A stretch of DNA of 64,000 bases from Pseudomonas brassicacearum. GTDB taxonomy: Bacteria > Pseudomonadota > Gammaproteobacteria > Pseudomonadales > Pseudomonadaceae. Position 1 is the first letter of the stretch. Every line of letters starts with the position of its first letter. A program made the translations under genes and the position numbers. The stretch lies in NCBI RefSeq assembly GCF_000585995.1, contig NZ_CP007410.1:5359430-5423429 (forward strand). The letters run 5' to 3'. This document shows positions 7,461 to 16,089 of this stretch, in pieces. Under the pieces are notes generated by a model. The model was given only the letters and a program-made list of their open reading frames with translations, was not told the DNA's origin and searched no databases.

Positions 7461-9752
7461 ATGAGCCTGCCGACGGAGAAAGGCAATCGGCGGATCCTGA
7501 TCGTCGACGACACCCCGACCATCCATGAGGATTTTCGCAAGATCCTCAGCCCCCAGGCGACCCCCGAAGACAGCCTGAGCAGCGCCGAAGAGGCCCTGTT
7601 CGGCGCGCCGGTGGCGGTCGCCCAGCAGCGTTTCGAGCTCGACTCGGCCTTCCAGGGCATGGAAGCCCTGAACAAGGTGGAATCGGCGCTGGCCGAGGGG
7701 CAGCCTTTTGCCATGGCCTTCATCGACATGCGCATGCCCCCGGGCTGGGACGGCCTGGAAACCATCGAGCGGCTGTGGCGGGTCGACCCCAAGCTGCAGG
7801 TGGCCCTGTGCACCGCTTACTCGGACTATTCCTGGGAAGACATCTCCGAGCGCCTGGACCTGGGCGACCGGCTGCTCATCCTGAAAAAACCCTTCGACGC
7901 CATTGAGATCCGCCAGATGGCCAGCGCCTTGACCGTCAAATGGCAAATGACCGAAGACGCGGCACTGAAAATGGACATGCTCGAACGGGCGGTGGAAGAA
8001 CGCACCCGGGAGCTGGCCGACGCCAACATCATTGTGCAGAACAGCCCGACCATCCTCTATCGCCTGCGCGGCGAGCCGCCGTTCCCGCTGATGTACATCT
8101 CCCACAACATCACCAAGTTCGGCCATGTCGCGGCGCAACTGATCAACTCGCCCGACTGGGCGCAAGTCCTGATCCACCCCGACGACCGGAGCAAAGTCGA
8201 CGCCGCCATGGTGCGCGTCCTTGACCGCGACACGGCGGGCGCTTCGATCGAGTTCCGCATGCGCACTGGCGACGGTACGTTTCGTTGGGTGGAAAATCGC
8301 TACATTCCGGTGCGCAACGAGCAAGGCCTGCTGCTGGAAGTGGAAGGCGTCATCCTCGACATCACCGAACGCAAGCTGGCCGAGGAGAAAATCGCCCTGC
8401 TGGCGCGCACCGACGGCCTGACCGGGCTGGCCAACCGCGCCACCATGATCGAACGCCTGCACCAAGCCTTCGCCGCGGCTCGCCGGGGGGCGGCGCCGTT
8501 TGCGATGTTTTACCTGGACCTGGACCACTTCAAGCGGATCAACGACACCCTGGGCCATCCCATCGGCGACCTGTTGTTGCAGGAAGTCGCCGCGCGCATC
8601 AAGGCCTGTACCCGAGAAAACGACGTGGTGGCGCGCCTGGGCGGCGATGAATTTGCCATCTTGCAACTGGATGTCCACGAAGTGACCCATTGCGCCGCCC
8701 TGGCGGGCAAGATCCGCGATGCGCTGGTGGCGCCCTATGCCCTGGACGGCAACGACGTACGCATCTCCGTGAGCATCGGCATCGCCCTGTACACCCCGCA
8801 AAGCCTCAGCGCAGATAGCCTGATGGCGCAATCCGACATGGCGCTGTACCGCTCCAAGGAAAAGGGCCGCAACCAGTACCATTTCCATAACGAGGAAATT
8901 AACCAGGAGGTGACCGACCGGGTCGCCCTGGCCAACGACCTGCGCCTGGCCATCGAACATAACGAATTGCAATTGCACTACCTGCCGGAGGTCGACCTGC
9001 GCACCGGCAAAATCCTCGGCATGGGCGTGCAGGTGCGCTGGAAACACCCCCATCGTGGCTGGTTGGAACCGGCGGCCTTCATGCCGGCGGCCGAGAAGAC
9101 CGGAATCATCATTAGCCTGGGTCATTGGGTGCTGGACCAGGCCTGCCAACAAATGCGCCAATGGCGCGACCAAGGCATGGCGCCCCCGGTGATCGCCATC
9201 GACCTGTCCCTGACCCAGCTCAAGACCGGCCCGGAACTGATCTACGACGTGCTGCGCACCACCGCGCGCTGGGAACTGGCACCCTGGGACCTGCGTTTCG
9301 ACGTCACCGAAGCCACCCTGGCCCAGACCAAGTGGACCCACAACGACGTGCTGCCGCGCCTCTGCGAATTGGGCGTGCAGATTGCAATCGATGATTTCGG
9401 CACCGAGTACTCCTCGTTCGATTACCTCAAGACCTACCGGGTCAATCACCTCAAGCTCGCCCAGCGGTTTCTCGACAGCGCCAACGACGACCCCGAGAAC
9501 GCCACGACCCTGCGGGCCATCATCAACTTCGCCCGGGATGTCGGCATCGGCATCATTGCCGAAGGTGTCGAAACCCAGGAGCAGCGCTCTACGCTGATGT
9601 CCAGCGGCGGGGCGATGCAGGCCCAGGGACATTACTTCAGTACCGTGGTCGACAGCGGCCAGGCCGCCGAACTGCTCAAGGCCGGCACCATCGTTCCCAT
9701 CACCGACCACTGGACCCGGCCGCCGAGCGAGCTATCGGAGAGCACCCCATGA
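7461..9752 (+). CDS. REC-PAS-GGDEF-EAL protein: diguanylate cyclase with degenerate EAL
   Basis: About 763 residues. An N-terminal REC domain has an extended alpha1-beta2 region (RRILIVDDTPTIHEDFRKIL, phospho-acceptor in FIDMRMPPGWDG). A short coiled coil, a PAS domain (about 195-315, ending EGVILDITERK), GGDEF (about 325-480) and EAL (about 495-750) follow. The cyclase site RLGGDEF is intact, with an inhibitory RxxD (REND) five residues before it. The EAL signature is GVQ (LGMGVQVRW) and KIDQSF-like residues are KLAQRF, so phosphodiesterase activity is doubtful. The ATG at 7461 is chosen by alignment with the two sister REC genes; upstream in-frame ATGs exist. The stop overlaps the next ATG (ATGA). 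First gene of the operon. Confidence 0.88.
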   Translation: MSLPTEKGNRRILIVDDTPTIHEDFRKILSPQATPEDSLSSAEEALFGAPVAVAQQRFELDSAFQGMEALNKVESALAEGQPFAMAFIDMRMPPGWDGLETIERLWRVDPKLQVALCTAYSDYSWEDISERLDLGDRLLILKKPFDAIEIRQMASALTVKWQMTEDAALKMDMLERAVEERTRELADANIIVQNSPTILYRLRGEPPFPLMYISHNITKFGHVAAQLINSPDWAQVLIHPDDRSKVDAAMVRVLDRDTAGASIEFRMRTGDGTFRWVENRYIPVRNEQGLLLEVEGVILDITERKLAEEKIALLARTDGLTGLANRATMIERLHQAFAAARRGAAPFAMFYLDLDHFKRINDTLGHPIGDLLLQEVAARIKACTRENDVVARLGGDEFAILQLDVHEVTHCAALAGKIRDALVAPYALDGNDVRISVSIGIALYTPQSLSADSLMAQSDMALYRSKEKGRNQYHFHNEEINQEVTDRVALANDLRLAIEHNELQLHYLPEVDLRTGKILGMGVQVRWKHPHRGWLEPAAFMPAAEKTGIIISLGHWVLDQACQQMRQWRDQGMAPPVIAIDLSLTQLKTGPELIYDVLRTTARWELAPWDLRFDVTEATLAQTKWTHNDVLPRLCELGVQIAIDDFGTEYSSFDYLKTYRVNHLKLAQRFLDSANDDPENATTLRAIINFARDVGIGIIAEGVETQEQRSTLMSSGGAMQAQGHYFSTVVDSGQAAELLKAGTIVPITDHWTRPPSELSESTP

Positions 9753-11623
9753 ACCCCATGTCAGTACCTGCCAATCGGCGGATCCTGGTGGTGGACGATA
9801 CACCGGCAATTCACCAGGATTTTCGCAAGATCCTCAGCCCCGGCACCAATGGCAATGATTCACTGGACGACACGGAGAGCCTGCTGTTCGGCACGTCCCA
9901 TGTCAGCCAGCTGCAATTTCAGATCGACTCGGCCTATCAGGGCGAAGAGGCCCTGGAACTGGTCAAGCGCGCCCAGGCCGAAGGCCAGCCTTATGCCCTG
10001 GTGTTCGCCGACATGCGTATGCCACCGGGCTGGGACGGGCTGCAAACCATCGAGCGGTTGTGGGAAGCCGACCCGCGCCTGCAAATCGCCCTGTGCACGG
10101 CGTTCTCGGATTACTCCTGGGAAACCATGTCCGAACGGATCGAGTTCGACGATCAGTTACTGATCCTCAAGAAACCGTTCGACACCCTGGAAATCCGCCA
10201 GATGGCCAGCGCCATGACCTGGAAGTGGCAACTGGCCCAGGATGCCGCGCGCAAAATGCGCAGCCTGGAGCGCACGATAGAGGAGCGGGTCCAGGAACTG
10301 CTCAAAGTCTCCCACCTGCTGCAATACGATGTGCTCACCGAACTGCCCAACAGCATGCTGCTGGGCGATCGCCTGACCCAGGCCATGGCCCAGTGCCGTC
10401 GACACGACCGGCAACTGGCGGTGATGTTTATCGGCCTGGACCGCTTCAAGCGCATCAATAACGCGCTGGGGCATCCGGTGGGCGATGAAATGCTCAAGCG
10501 GGTGGCCCGGGCGCTGGCAACCGTGGTGCGTGAATCCGATTCGGTGTTTCGCTACGGTTCCGATGAGTTCGTGGTACTGGTGGGGGACGTCGGCGACCCG
10601 CAGCAGACCAAAGGCGTGGCCGAAAAACTGCTGAACGCCATCAGCACCCCCCAACCCATCGACGGCCACGACCTGACCGTCACCGCGAGCCTGGGCATCA
10701 GCCTGTACCCGGCCGACGGTTTCGATGCGGTGGCGCTGATCAAGAAAGCCGAGACGGCGATGCGCAACGTCAAGGAAACCGGCCCCAACGATTACCGTTT
10801 TTTCACCGAAGACATGAACCGCCGGGCGCGGCAGCAGCAGACCATCGAATCCGGCCTGCGCCTGGCGCTGCAACGTAAGGAATTCGTGTTGCATTACCAA
10901 CCCAAGCTCGACCTGACCAACGGCAAGGTGGTCGGCGTCGAAGCGCTGGTGCGCTGGAACCGACCGGATCAAGGCATGGTATTCCCATCGGACTTCATCC
11001 CGGTGGCCGAGGACAGCGGGCTGATCGTGCCGCTGAGCCAATGGGTGCTCCAGGAAGCCTGCCAGCAGGCCTGCCGCTGGCAAGCCCAGGGCATGCGCCC
11101 GCTCTCTCTATCGGTCAACATCTCGGCCATCGACTTTCGCCAGCGCGGCTTCGTCGAAGGTATCGCCCGCACGCTCAAGGAAACCGGATTCGCCCCGACA
11201 CAGTTAGAACTGGAGATCACCGAAAGCGTGCTGATGCAGAACATCGACACCACCGTCGCCACCCTCAAGGCTATCAAGCAACTGGGGGTACGACTGGCCA
11301 TCGACGATTTCGGCACCGGTTACTCGAGCCTGAGCTACCTGCAGAAGTTCCCAGTGGACGTGTTGAAGATCGACCAGTCGTTCGTTGGCGACCTGAGCAT
11401 CGACAGCAACGACGCCAAACTGGTGAGCACCATCATCAGCCTGGGCAAGAGCCTGAACCTGCACATCATTGCCGAGGGCGTGGAAACCCGTGAGCAACTG
11501 GAGTTTCTCAAGCTTCACCAGTGCGAGGAGGCCCAAGGGTATTACTTCAGCAAGGCAGTGGAACCACAGGCCTTCGTTGAATGGATGACTGAATGGGAAA
11601 CCCGCCAGAACCCGTTTTCGTGA
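9749..11623 (+). CDS. REC-GGDEF-EAL protein: c-di-GMP phosphodiesterase with GSDEF site
   Basis: A 624-residue protein without PAS. The same extended REC type opens it (RRILVVDDTPAIHQDFRKIL, FADMRMPPGWDG), followed by a coiled coil, GGDEF (about 190-345) and EAL (about 360-610). The cyclase signature is YGSDEF instead of GGDEF, with the RxxD motif (RESD) kept. The EAL site is complete: GVEALVRW, LSVNIS, LELEITES, AIDDFGTGYSS, KIDQSF, AEGVET. A phosphodiesterase with an impaired or regulatory GGDEF half is therefore the best reading. It overlaps the upstream stop by 4 bp and has GGAG 8 nt before the ATG, so synthesis is coupled to its opposite-activity neighbour. Confidence 0.9.
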   Translation: MNPMSVPANRRILVVDDTPAIHQDFRKILSPGTNGNDSLDDTESLLFGTSHVSQLQFQIDSAYQGEEALELVKRAQAEGQPYALVFADMRMPPGWDGLQTIERLWEADPRLQIALCTAFSDYSWETMSERIEFDDQLLILKKPFDTLEIRQMASAMTWKWQLAQDAARKMRSLERTIEERVQELLKVSHLLQYDVLTELPNSMLLGDRLTQAMAQCRRHDRQLAVMFIGLDRFKRINNALGHPVGDEMLKRVARALATVVRESDSVFRYGSDEFVVLVGDVGDPQQTKGVAEKLLNAISTPQPIDGHDLTVTASLGISLYPADGFDAVALIKKAETAMRNVKETGPNDYRFFTEDMNRRARQQQTIESGLRLALQRKEFVLHYQPKLDLTNGKVVGVEALVRWNRPDQGMVFPSDFIPVAEDSGLIVPLSQWVLQEACQQACRWQAQGMRPLSLSVNISAIDFRQRGFVEGIARTLKETGFAPTQLELEITESVLMQNIDTTVATLKAIKQLGVRLAIDDFGTGYSSLSYLQKFPVDVLKIDQSFVGDLSIDSNDAKLVSTIISLGKSLNLHIIAEGVETREQLEFLKLHQCEEAQGYYFSKAVEPQAFVEWMTEWETRQNPFS

Positions 11624-11663
11624 ATCAGAGCCCATAAACCAAGCGTTTCAAGGAAACCACCCC

Positions 11664-12623
11664 ATGGCATCACATGGACTGATTCTGGCTTTCGGCCTGC
11701 TCGTGGGATTAAACGTGGCCGCTCATGCCGAGCCACTGGACGAACCCCTCAAACCGTTGCCTCCCGCTCCGACGCTGGATCCCAAGCGCGTCCAACTGGG
11801 CCTGCGGCTGTTCAATGACCCGCGCCTGTCGGTCAACAACACCCTGTCCTGCGCCAGTTGTCATCGCCTGGACAAGGGCGGTGCCGACGACAAGCCGCTT
11901 TCCCTGGGCTTTGACGGCAAACCGGTGGAGGTCAATACGCCGACCGTGTTCAACGCCAGCCTGAACTTCCATCAGTTCTGGGACGGTCGCGTCGACACCC
12001 TGGAAGAACAAGTACACGCTGTCGTGACCAGCCCCGTGGAAATGGGCAGCACCTGGGAAGCCGTGGTCAAGCGCATCGCCGACGACCCCGGCTATGCCAA
12101 GGATTTCAAGGACGCCTACCCCGACGGGGTGACCAAGCCCAATGTCCAAGGCGCCCTGGCCGATTACGAGCGCACCCTGCTGACCCCCAACTCGCGCTTC
12201 GACCAATACCTGCTGGGCAATACCGACATCCTGACACCCCGGGAAAAGTTCGGTTACCAGCGCTTCAAGGAATATGGCTGCATCGCTTGCCATCAGGGTG
12301 TGAACATCGGCGGCAATATGTTCCAGAAGTTTGGCGTCATGGGCGACTATTTCCAGGACCGGGGCAACCTTACCCGCGCTGATGAAGGTCGCTTCAACAT
12401 CACCGGCGATGAAGCGGACCGTCAGGTGTTCAAGGTGCCCAGCCTGCGCAACGTGGCCGTCACCGCGCCGTATTTCCATGATGCCTCCGCGCCGACCCTG
12501 GAGCGTGCGGTGGAGGTCATGTTCAGGTACCAGTTGGGCCGTGAGCCGCTCAAGAACGATACGGCACTGATCGTCGAATTCCTCAAGACCCTCACCGGTG
12601 AATGGGAGGGCAAGCCACTATGA
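11664..12623 (+). CDS. Periplasmic di-heme cytochrome c peroxidase (CCP/MauG family)
   Basis: A 319-residue protein with a Sec signal (LILAFGLLVGLNVAAHA) and two c-type haem motifs, CASCH at about residues 63-67 and CIACH at about 206-210. NTPTVFNASLNFHQFWDGRV and VPSLRNVAVTAPYFHDAS are the typical CCP segments. The family reduces hydrogen peroxide with electrons from cytochrome c, or in the MauG branch oxidises protein side chains. The distal haem residues cannot be checked by eye. It sits inside a signalling operon: 40 bp after the phosphodiesterase, and its stop overlaps the ATG of a membrane histidine kinase. A sensory or redox-input role is inference from that context. AAGGA precedes the ATG. 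Confidence 0.92.
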   Translation: MASHGLILAFGLLVGLNVAAHAEPLDEPLKPLPPAPTLDPKRVQLGLRLFNDPRLSVNNTLSCASCHRLDKGGADDKPLSLGFDGKPVEVNTPTVFNASLNFHQFWDGRVDTLEEQVHAVVTSPVEMGSTWEAVVKRIADDPGYAKDFKDAYPDGVTKPNVQGALADYERTLLTPNSRFDQYLLGNTDILTPREKFGYQRFKEYGCIACHQGVNIGGNMFQKFGVMGDYFQDRGNLTRADEGRFNITGDEADRQVFKVPSLRNVAVTAPYFHDASAPTLERAVEVMFRYQLGREPLKNDTALIVEFLKTLTGEWEGKPL

Positions 12624-14422
12624 CGATTCTCCGTCGCCTCGGCCTGGCACTGCTCGGCCTGTTGTTGGCTTCTGTCCTGCTGTTCATGTACATCCAGTCG
12701 GGCGCTCAACAGGCCGCCTCCTACCTTGAATCCCGGGACCTGGTTCGCCTGCTCAAGCAGCAGGATGCCATCTGGGACAACGAAGTGCTCAAGTCCAGGG
12801 TCGCCCTGACCCACAACTACGATCCACTGGTTTCCCCCCTGCACGAAATGTCGCGTCTCTGGCAGCGCCTCGACGCCATCGAATCGGAACCGGGTCGCCA
12901 CGGGCCATCCCTCTGGGAAACCCAGCGGGACGAATACCTCAAGTCGATCAAGGAAAAAACCCGGCTGGTGGAACAGTTCAAGTCCCACAACGCGGTGCTG
13001 CGCAACTCCATGGCCTTCCTGCCCGCCGCCGAAGACGAAATCCAGGCGCAATTTGCCCGGCTGCCGGACGCGGACCGGCTGCAATTGCAAAACGTGGCCA
13101 TCGACACCTATGACCTGTTGCTCAGCAGCATGGAATTCGCCCAGGTCAGTACCCAGGAGATCGCCGCCGAAGTGTTGCTGGGCCTGAACCGGCTGGACAT
13201 CAACAAGGAGCGCATGCCGGAGGCGCTCCAGAAACCCGTCGACATCCTGAGCAGGCACATCGCGCTGATCCTGCGGGAACAACCGCGGGTCAATGCGTTG
13301 TTGCAGGGGATCGAAGAAATACCCGTGGCGACTCGCCTTGATACCATCACCGTCCTGCTGGAGAAAGACCAGGAGAAGGCCGCTGCCAAGTATCAGCGCA
13401 ACCACATTTACCTGCTGGTGTTCGCCACGCTGCTGGTGCTGATTCTGATCTGGCTGGCGATCCGGCTGATACGCAGCTTCGCCGAGATCAAGCGGGTCAA
13501 CAACGCCCTGCAAACCGCCAACGACGTACTGGAACAACGGGTCGAAGAGCGCACTCGCCAGCTCAAGGACACCCAGAGCGAATTGATGGACACCGCTCGC
13601 CAGGCGGGCATGGCGGAAATCGCCACCAACGTGCTGCATAACGTGGGTAACGTGCTCAACAGCGTGAACATCTCCGCCGATCTGGTTACACGTAAACTGC
13701 GCAACAGCAAAGCCCTGGGGCTGGGCAAGGCGATGCAACTGATCAACGAGCATTCCCAGGACTTGGGGCACTTCCTCACCGAGGACGAAAAAGGCAAGCT
13801 ACTGCCCGGCTACCTCAACCAACTGGTGGACGCCATCGCGCTCGAGCAGCAAAGCCTGACCGACGAACTGGCCCAGTTGAGCAAGAGCGTGGACCACATC
13901 AAGGACATCGTCTCCACCCAGCAATCCTATGCCGGCGCCAGCAGCCTGCTGGAGCCGCTGATCGTCAGCGAATTGCTCGAGGATGCCCTGCGCATGAACT
14001 CCGGCGCCCTCACCCGCCACCATGTAACGGTCATCAAGGAATACGGCGACGTGCCACGCATCATGGGCGACAAGCACCGCTTGCTGCTGATTCTGATCAA
14101 CCTGATCAGCAATGCCAAATACGCCATGGCGGGGGTTTCCAACCATGCGCGGAACATGACCCTCAAGGCCGCGGTCGTAGACGGCGAGACGCTGCAAATC
14201 AGCGTCAAGGACGAAGGCGAAGGCATCCCGGAGGAGAACATGACGCGCATCTTCGCCCACGGTTTTACCACGCGTAAGGAAGGCCACGGGTTTGGCCTGC
14301 ACAGCTGCGCACTGGCGGCCATTGAAATGAACGGCCAACTCACCGCCCACAGCGAGGGGCCAGGCACAGGGGCGACATTCCGATTGCAAGTCCCCCTCAA
14401 ACTCGCCGAAGGAGAGCCATGA
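12620..14422 (+). CDS. Membrane sensor histidine kinase
   Basis: A 600-residue kinase with a transmembrane helix at residues 4-24, a periplasmic region of about 230 residues without a domain I recognise, a second helix (about 262-285, HIYLLVFATLLVLILIWLAI) and a coiled coil (VNNALQTANDVLEQRVEERT). The dimerisation region has histidine in NVLHNVGNVLNSVN, and the catalytic ATPase domain shows NLISNAKYAM, DEGEGIPEEN and GHGFGLH. There is no attached receiver. The start overlaps the peroxidase stop (ATGA), and its own stop overlaps the REC-kinase gene. Signal is unknown; the adjacent haem protein is an obvious candidate partner. Confidence 0.9.
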   Translation: MTILRRLGLALLGLLLASVLLFMYIQSGAQQAASYLESRDLVRLLKQQDAIWDNEVLKSRVALTHNYDPLVSPLHEMSRLWQRLDAIESEPGRHGPSLWETQRDEYLKSIKEKTRLVEQFKSHNAVLRNSMAFLPAAEDEIQAQFARLPDADRLQLQNVAIDTYDLLLSSMEFAQVSTQEIAAEVLLGLNRLDINKERMPEALQKPVDILSRHIALILREQPRVNALLQGIEEIPVATRLDTITVLLEKDQEKAAAKYQRNHIYLLVFATLLVLILIWLAIRLIRSFAEIKRVNNALQTANDVLEQRVEERTRQLKDTQSELMDTARQAGMAEIATNVLHNVGNVLNSVNISADLVTRKLRNSKALGLGKAMQLINEHSQDLGHFLTEDEKGKLLPGYLNQLVDAIALEQQSLTDELAQLSKSVDHIKDIVSTQQSYAGASSLLEPLIVSELLEDALRMNSGALTRHHVTVIKEYGDVPRIMGDKHRLLLILINLISNAKYAMAGVSNHARNMTLKAAVVDGETLQISVKDEGEGIPEENMTRIFAHGFTTRKEGHGFGLHSCALAAIEMNGQLTAHSEGPGTGATFRLQVPLKLAEGEP

Positions 14423-15825
14423 ACAGCTTGAGTAACCGCCGCATCCTGTTGATCGACGATACACCCGCCATTCATGACGATTTTCGCAAGATCCTCACCC
14501 CGCAGGATGAGAGCAGCGCCGACTTGCAGGACATGGAAAGCGCGCTGTTTGGCGACGCACCGAAACCTGTCGCCACCGTATTCGAACTCGACTCGGCCTA
14601 TGGCGGCCAGGAAGGCCTGAACAAATTGCTGGAGGCTGCCGCGAAAGAGCGTCCGTATGCCCTGGCCTTTGTCGACATGCGCATGCCCGAAGGTTGGGAC
14701 GGCGCCAAGACCATCGAAGAACTCTGGAAGCGCGACCCGCAGCTACAGGTGGTGGTCTGCACCGCGTATTCGGATTATTCCTGGGATGAACTGCTGGACC
14801 GCCTGAACGGCCACGACCGGTTGCTGATCCTGAAAAAACCCTTCGACAACATCGAAGTCCAGCAGATGGCCAATACCCTGACCACCAAATGGGAAATGAC
14901 CTCCCGCGCACAACTGAAAATGAACAAGCTAGAAGTCCTGGTGGAACAACGCACCCAGGCGTTCAAACAGGCCAGCGAGCTGCTGCAAATGGAAATCGAC
15001 GAACGCAAGATGCTCGAAAGCCAGTTGGTGCAGTCGGAAAAACTCGCCTCGCTGGGTCAGTTGGCGGCCGGGGTGGCCCACGAAATCAACAACCCGATCG
15101 GCTTCATTTCCTCCAACCTGGGCGCCTTGGACGGCTACTTTGGCAAACTCCAGGAAATGCTCGAAGCCTATAGCGGCGCCGAGCAATCCATCGCCTCGCA
15201 GGAACTGGTGGGGCAGTTGAAGAGCCTGCGCGATCAGGTTGAACTGGACTTCCTCATCGAGGACATCCCGATGCTGATCAAGGAATCCAAGGATGGCATC
15301 GCCCGGGTCGGGCAGATCGTCAAGGACCTGAAGGACTTCTCTCGTGTCGACTCCAGCCAGGAATGGCAGTTGGCCAATTTGCAGCAAGGCATGGATTCGA
15401 CGTTGAACATCGTCGCCAACGAAATCAAGTACAAGGCCGACGTGGTCAAGCAATACACGCCGTTGCCGGAAGTGGAATGCCTGCCGTCGCAGATCAACCA
15501 GGTGATCATGAACCTGATCGTCAACGCCGCCCAGGCCATCGGCCCCGAACGCGGCACCATCACCCTGCGCAACGGTGTGGAAGGGGACAACGTGTGGATC
15601 GAAGTGGCCGATAACGGTTCGGGCATGCCACCCGAAACACTGCAAAAAATCTTCGACCCGTTCTTCACCACCAAACCCGTCGGCCAGGGCACAGGGCTGG
15701 GGCTGTCACTGTCCTACGGCATTGTGAAAAAACACAACGGCGAGATCACGGTGAGCAGCGAAGTCGGTGTCGGTACCACGTTCCGCATTGAATTGCCGAT
15801 GCGGCAGCTGAAACAGGCGGTCTGA
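14419..15825 (+). CDS. REC-histidine kinase (response regulator/kinase hybrid)
   Basis: A 468-residue soluble protein. The N-terminal REC is of the same extended type as the two GGDEF-EAL genes ([17 protein letters not shown], phospho-acceptor D86 in [28 protein letters not shown]). A coiled coil (about 150-205) leads to a HisKA region with histidine in [16 protein letters not shown] and an HATPase with [17 protein letters not shown] and GTGLGLSLS. Such REC-kinases usually take phosphate from an upstream kinase or modulate one. It is the last gene of the operon, in 4-bp overlap with the membrane kinase (AAGGAG before the ATG), and is followed by a REPIN that may end transcription. Confidence 0.9.
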   Translation: MNSLSNRRILLIDDTPAIHDDFRKILTPQDESSADLQDMESALFGDAPKPVATVFELDSAYGGQEGLNKLLEAAAKERPYALAFVDMRMPEGWDGAKTIEELWKRDPQLQVVVCTAYSDYSWDELLDRLNGHDRLLILKKPFDNIEVQQMANTLTTKWEMTSRAQLKMNKLEVLVEQRTQAFKQASELLQMEIDERKMLESQLVQSEKLASLGQLAAGVAHEINNPIGFISSNLGALDGYFGKLQEMLEAYSGAEQSIASQELVGQLKSLRDQVELDFLIEDIPMLIKESKDGIARVGQIVKDLKDFSRVDSSQEWQLANLQQGMDSTLNIVANEIKYKADVVKQYTPLPEVECLPSQINQVIMNLIVNAAQAIGPERGTITLRNGVEGDNVWIEVADNGSGMPPETLQKIFDPFFTTKPVGQGTGLGLSLSYGIVKKHNGEITVSSEVGVGTTFRIELPMRQLKQAV

Positions 15826-15873
15826 CAGGCGCGGTGCAACCACTGGTTTGGTGAAGAGTAAAAGTCCCACCTT

Positions 15874-16003
15874 TGGCGAGGGAGCTTGCTCCCGCTGGGC
15901 TGCGGAGCAGCCCCTCTCAAAAGCCACTCAATCATCCTGACCCACCGCGCTGCCGGGTTTCAGGGCCGCTGCGCGCCCCAGCGGGAGCAAGCTCCCTCGC
16001 CAC
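15874..16003. repeat. REPIN, GGGAGCTTGCTCCC type
   Basis: Inverted pair of REP arms with the usual inner GCTGGGCTGCG...CGCGCCCCAGC segment. It is located between the REC-kinase operon and the glutamate-synthase-like gene. Confidence 0.9.
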
Positions 16004-16089
16004 GGGATTGTGTTCCACCCCTTCACCACAGGAGCGGTGTTCCTGAGTACCATATCCCCCCATCAAACGCTCAACCCCAAGGAAACCGC

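Noticed and set aside
7437-9710. Long minus-strand open frame opposite the REC-PAS-GGDEF-EAL gene
   Set aside because: High-GC shadow rich in Gly, His, Gln and Val without any domain. The plus strand has clear REC, PAS, GGDEF and EAL motifs.
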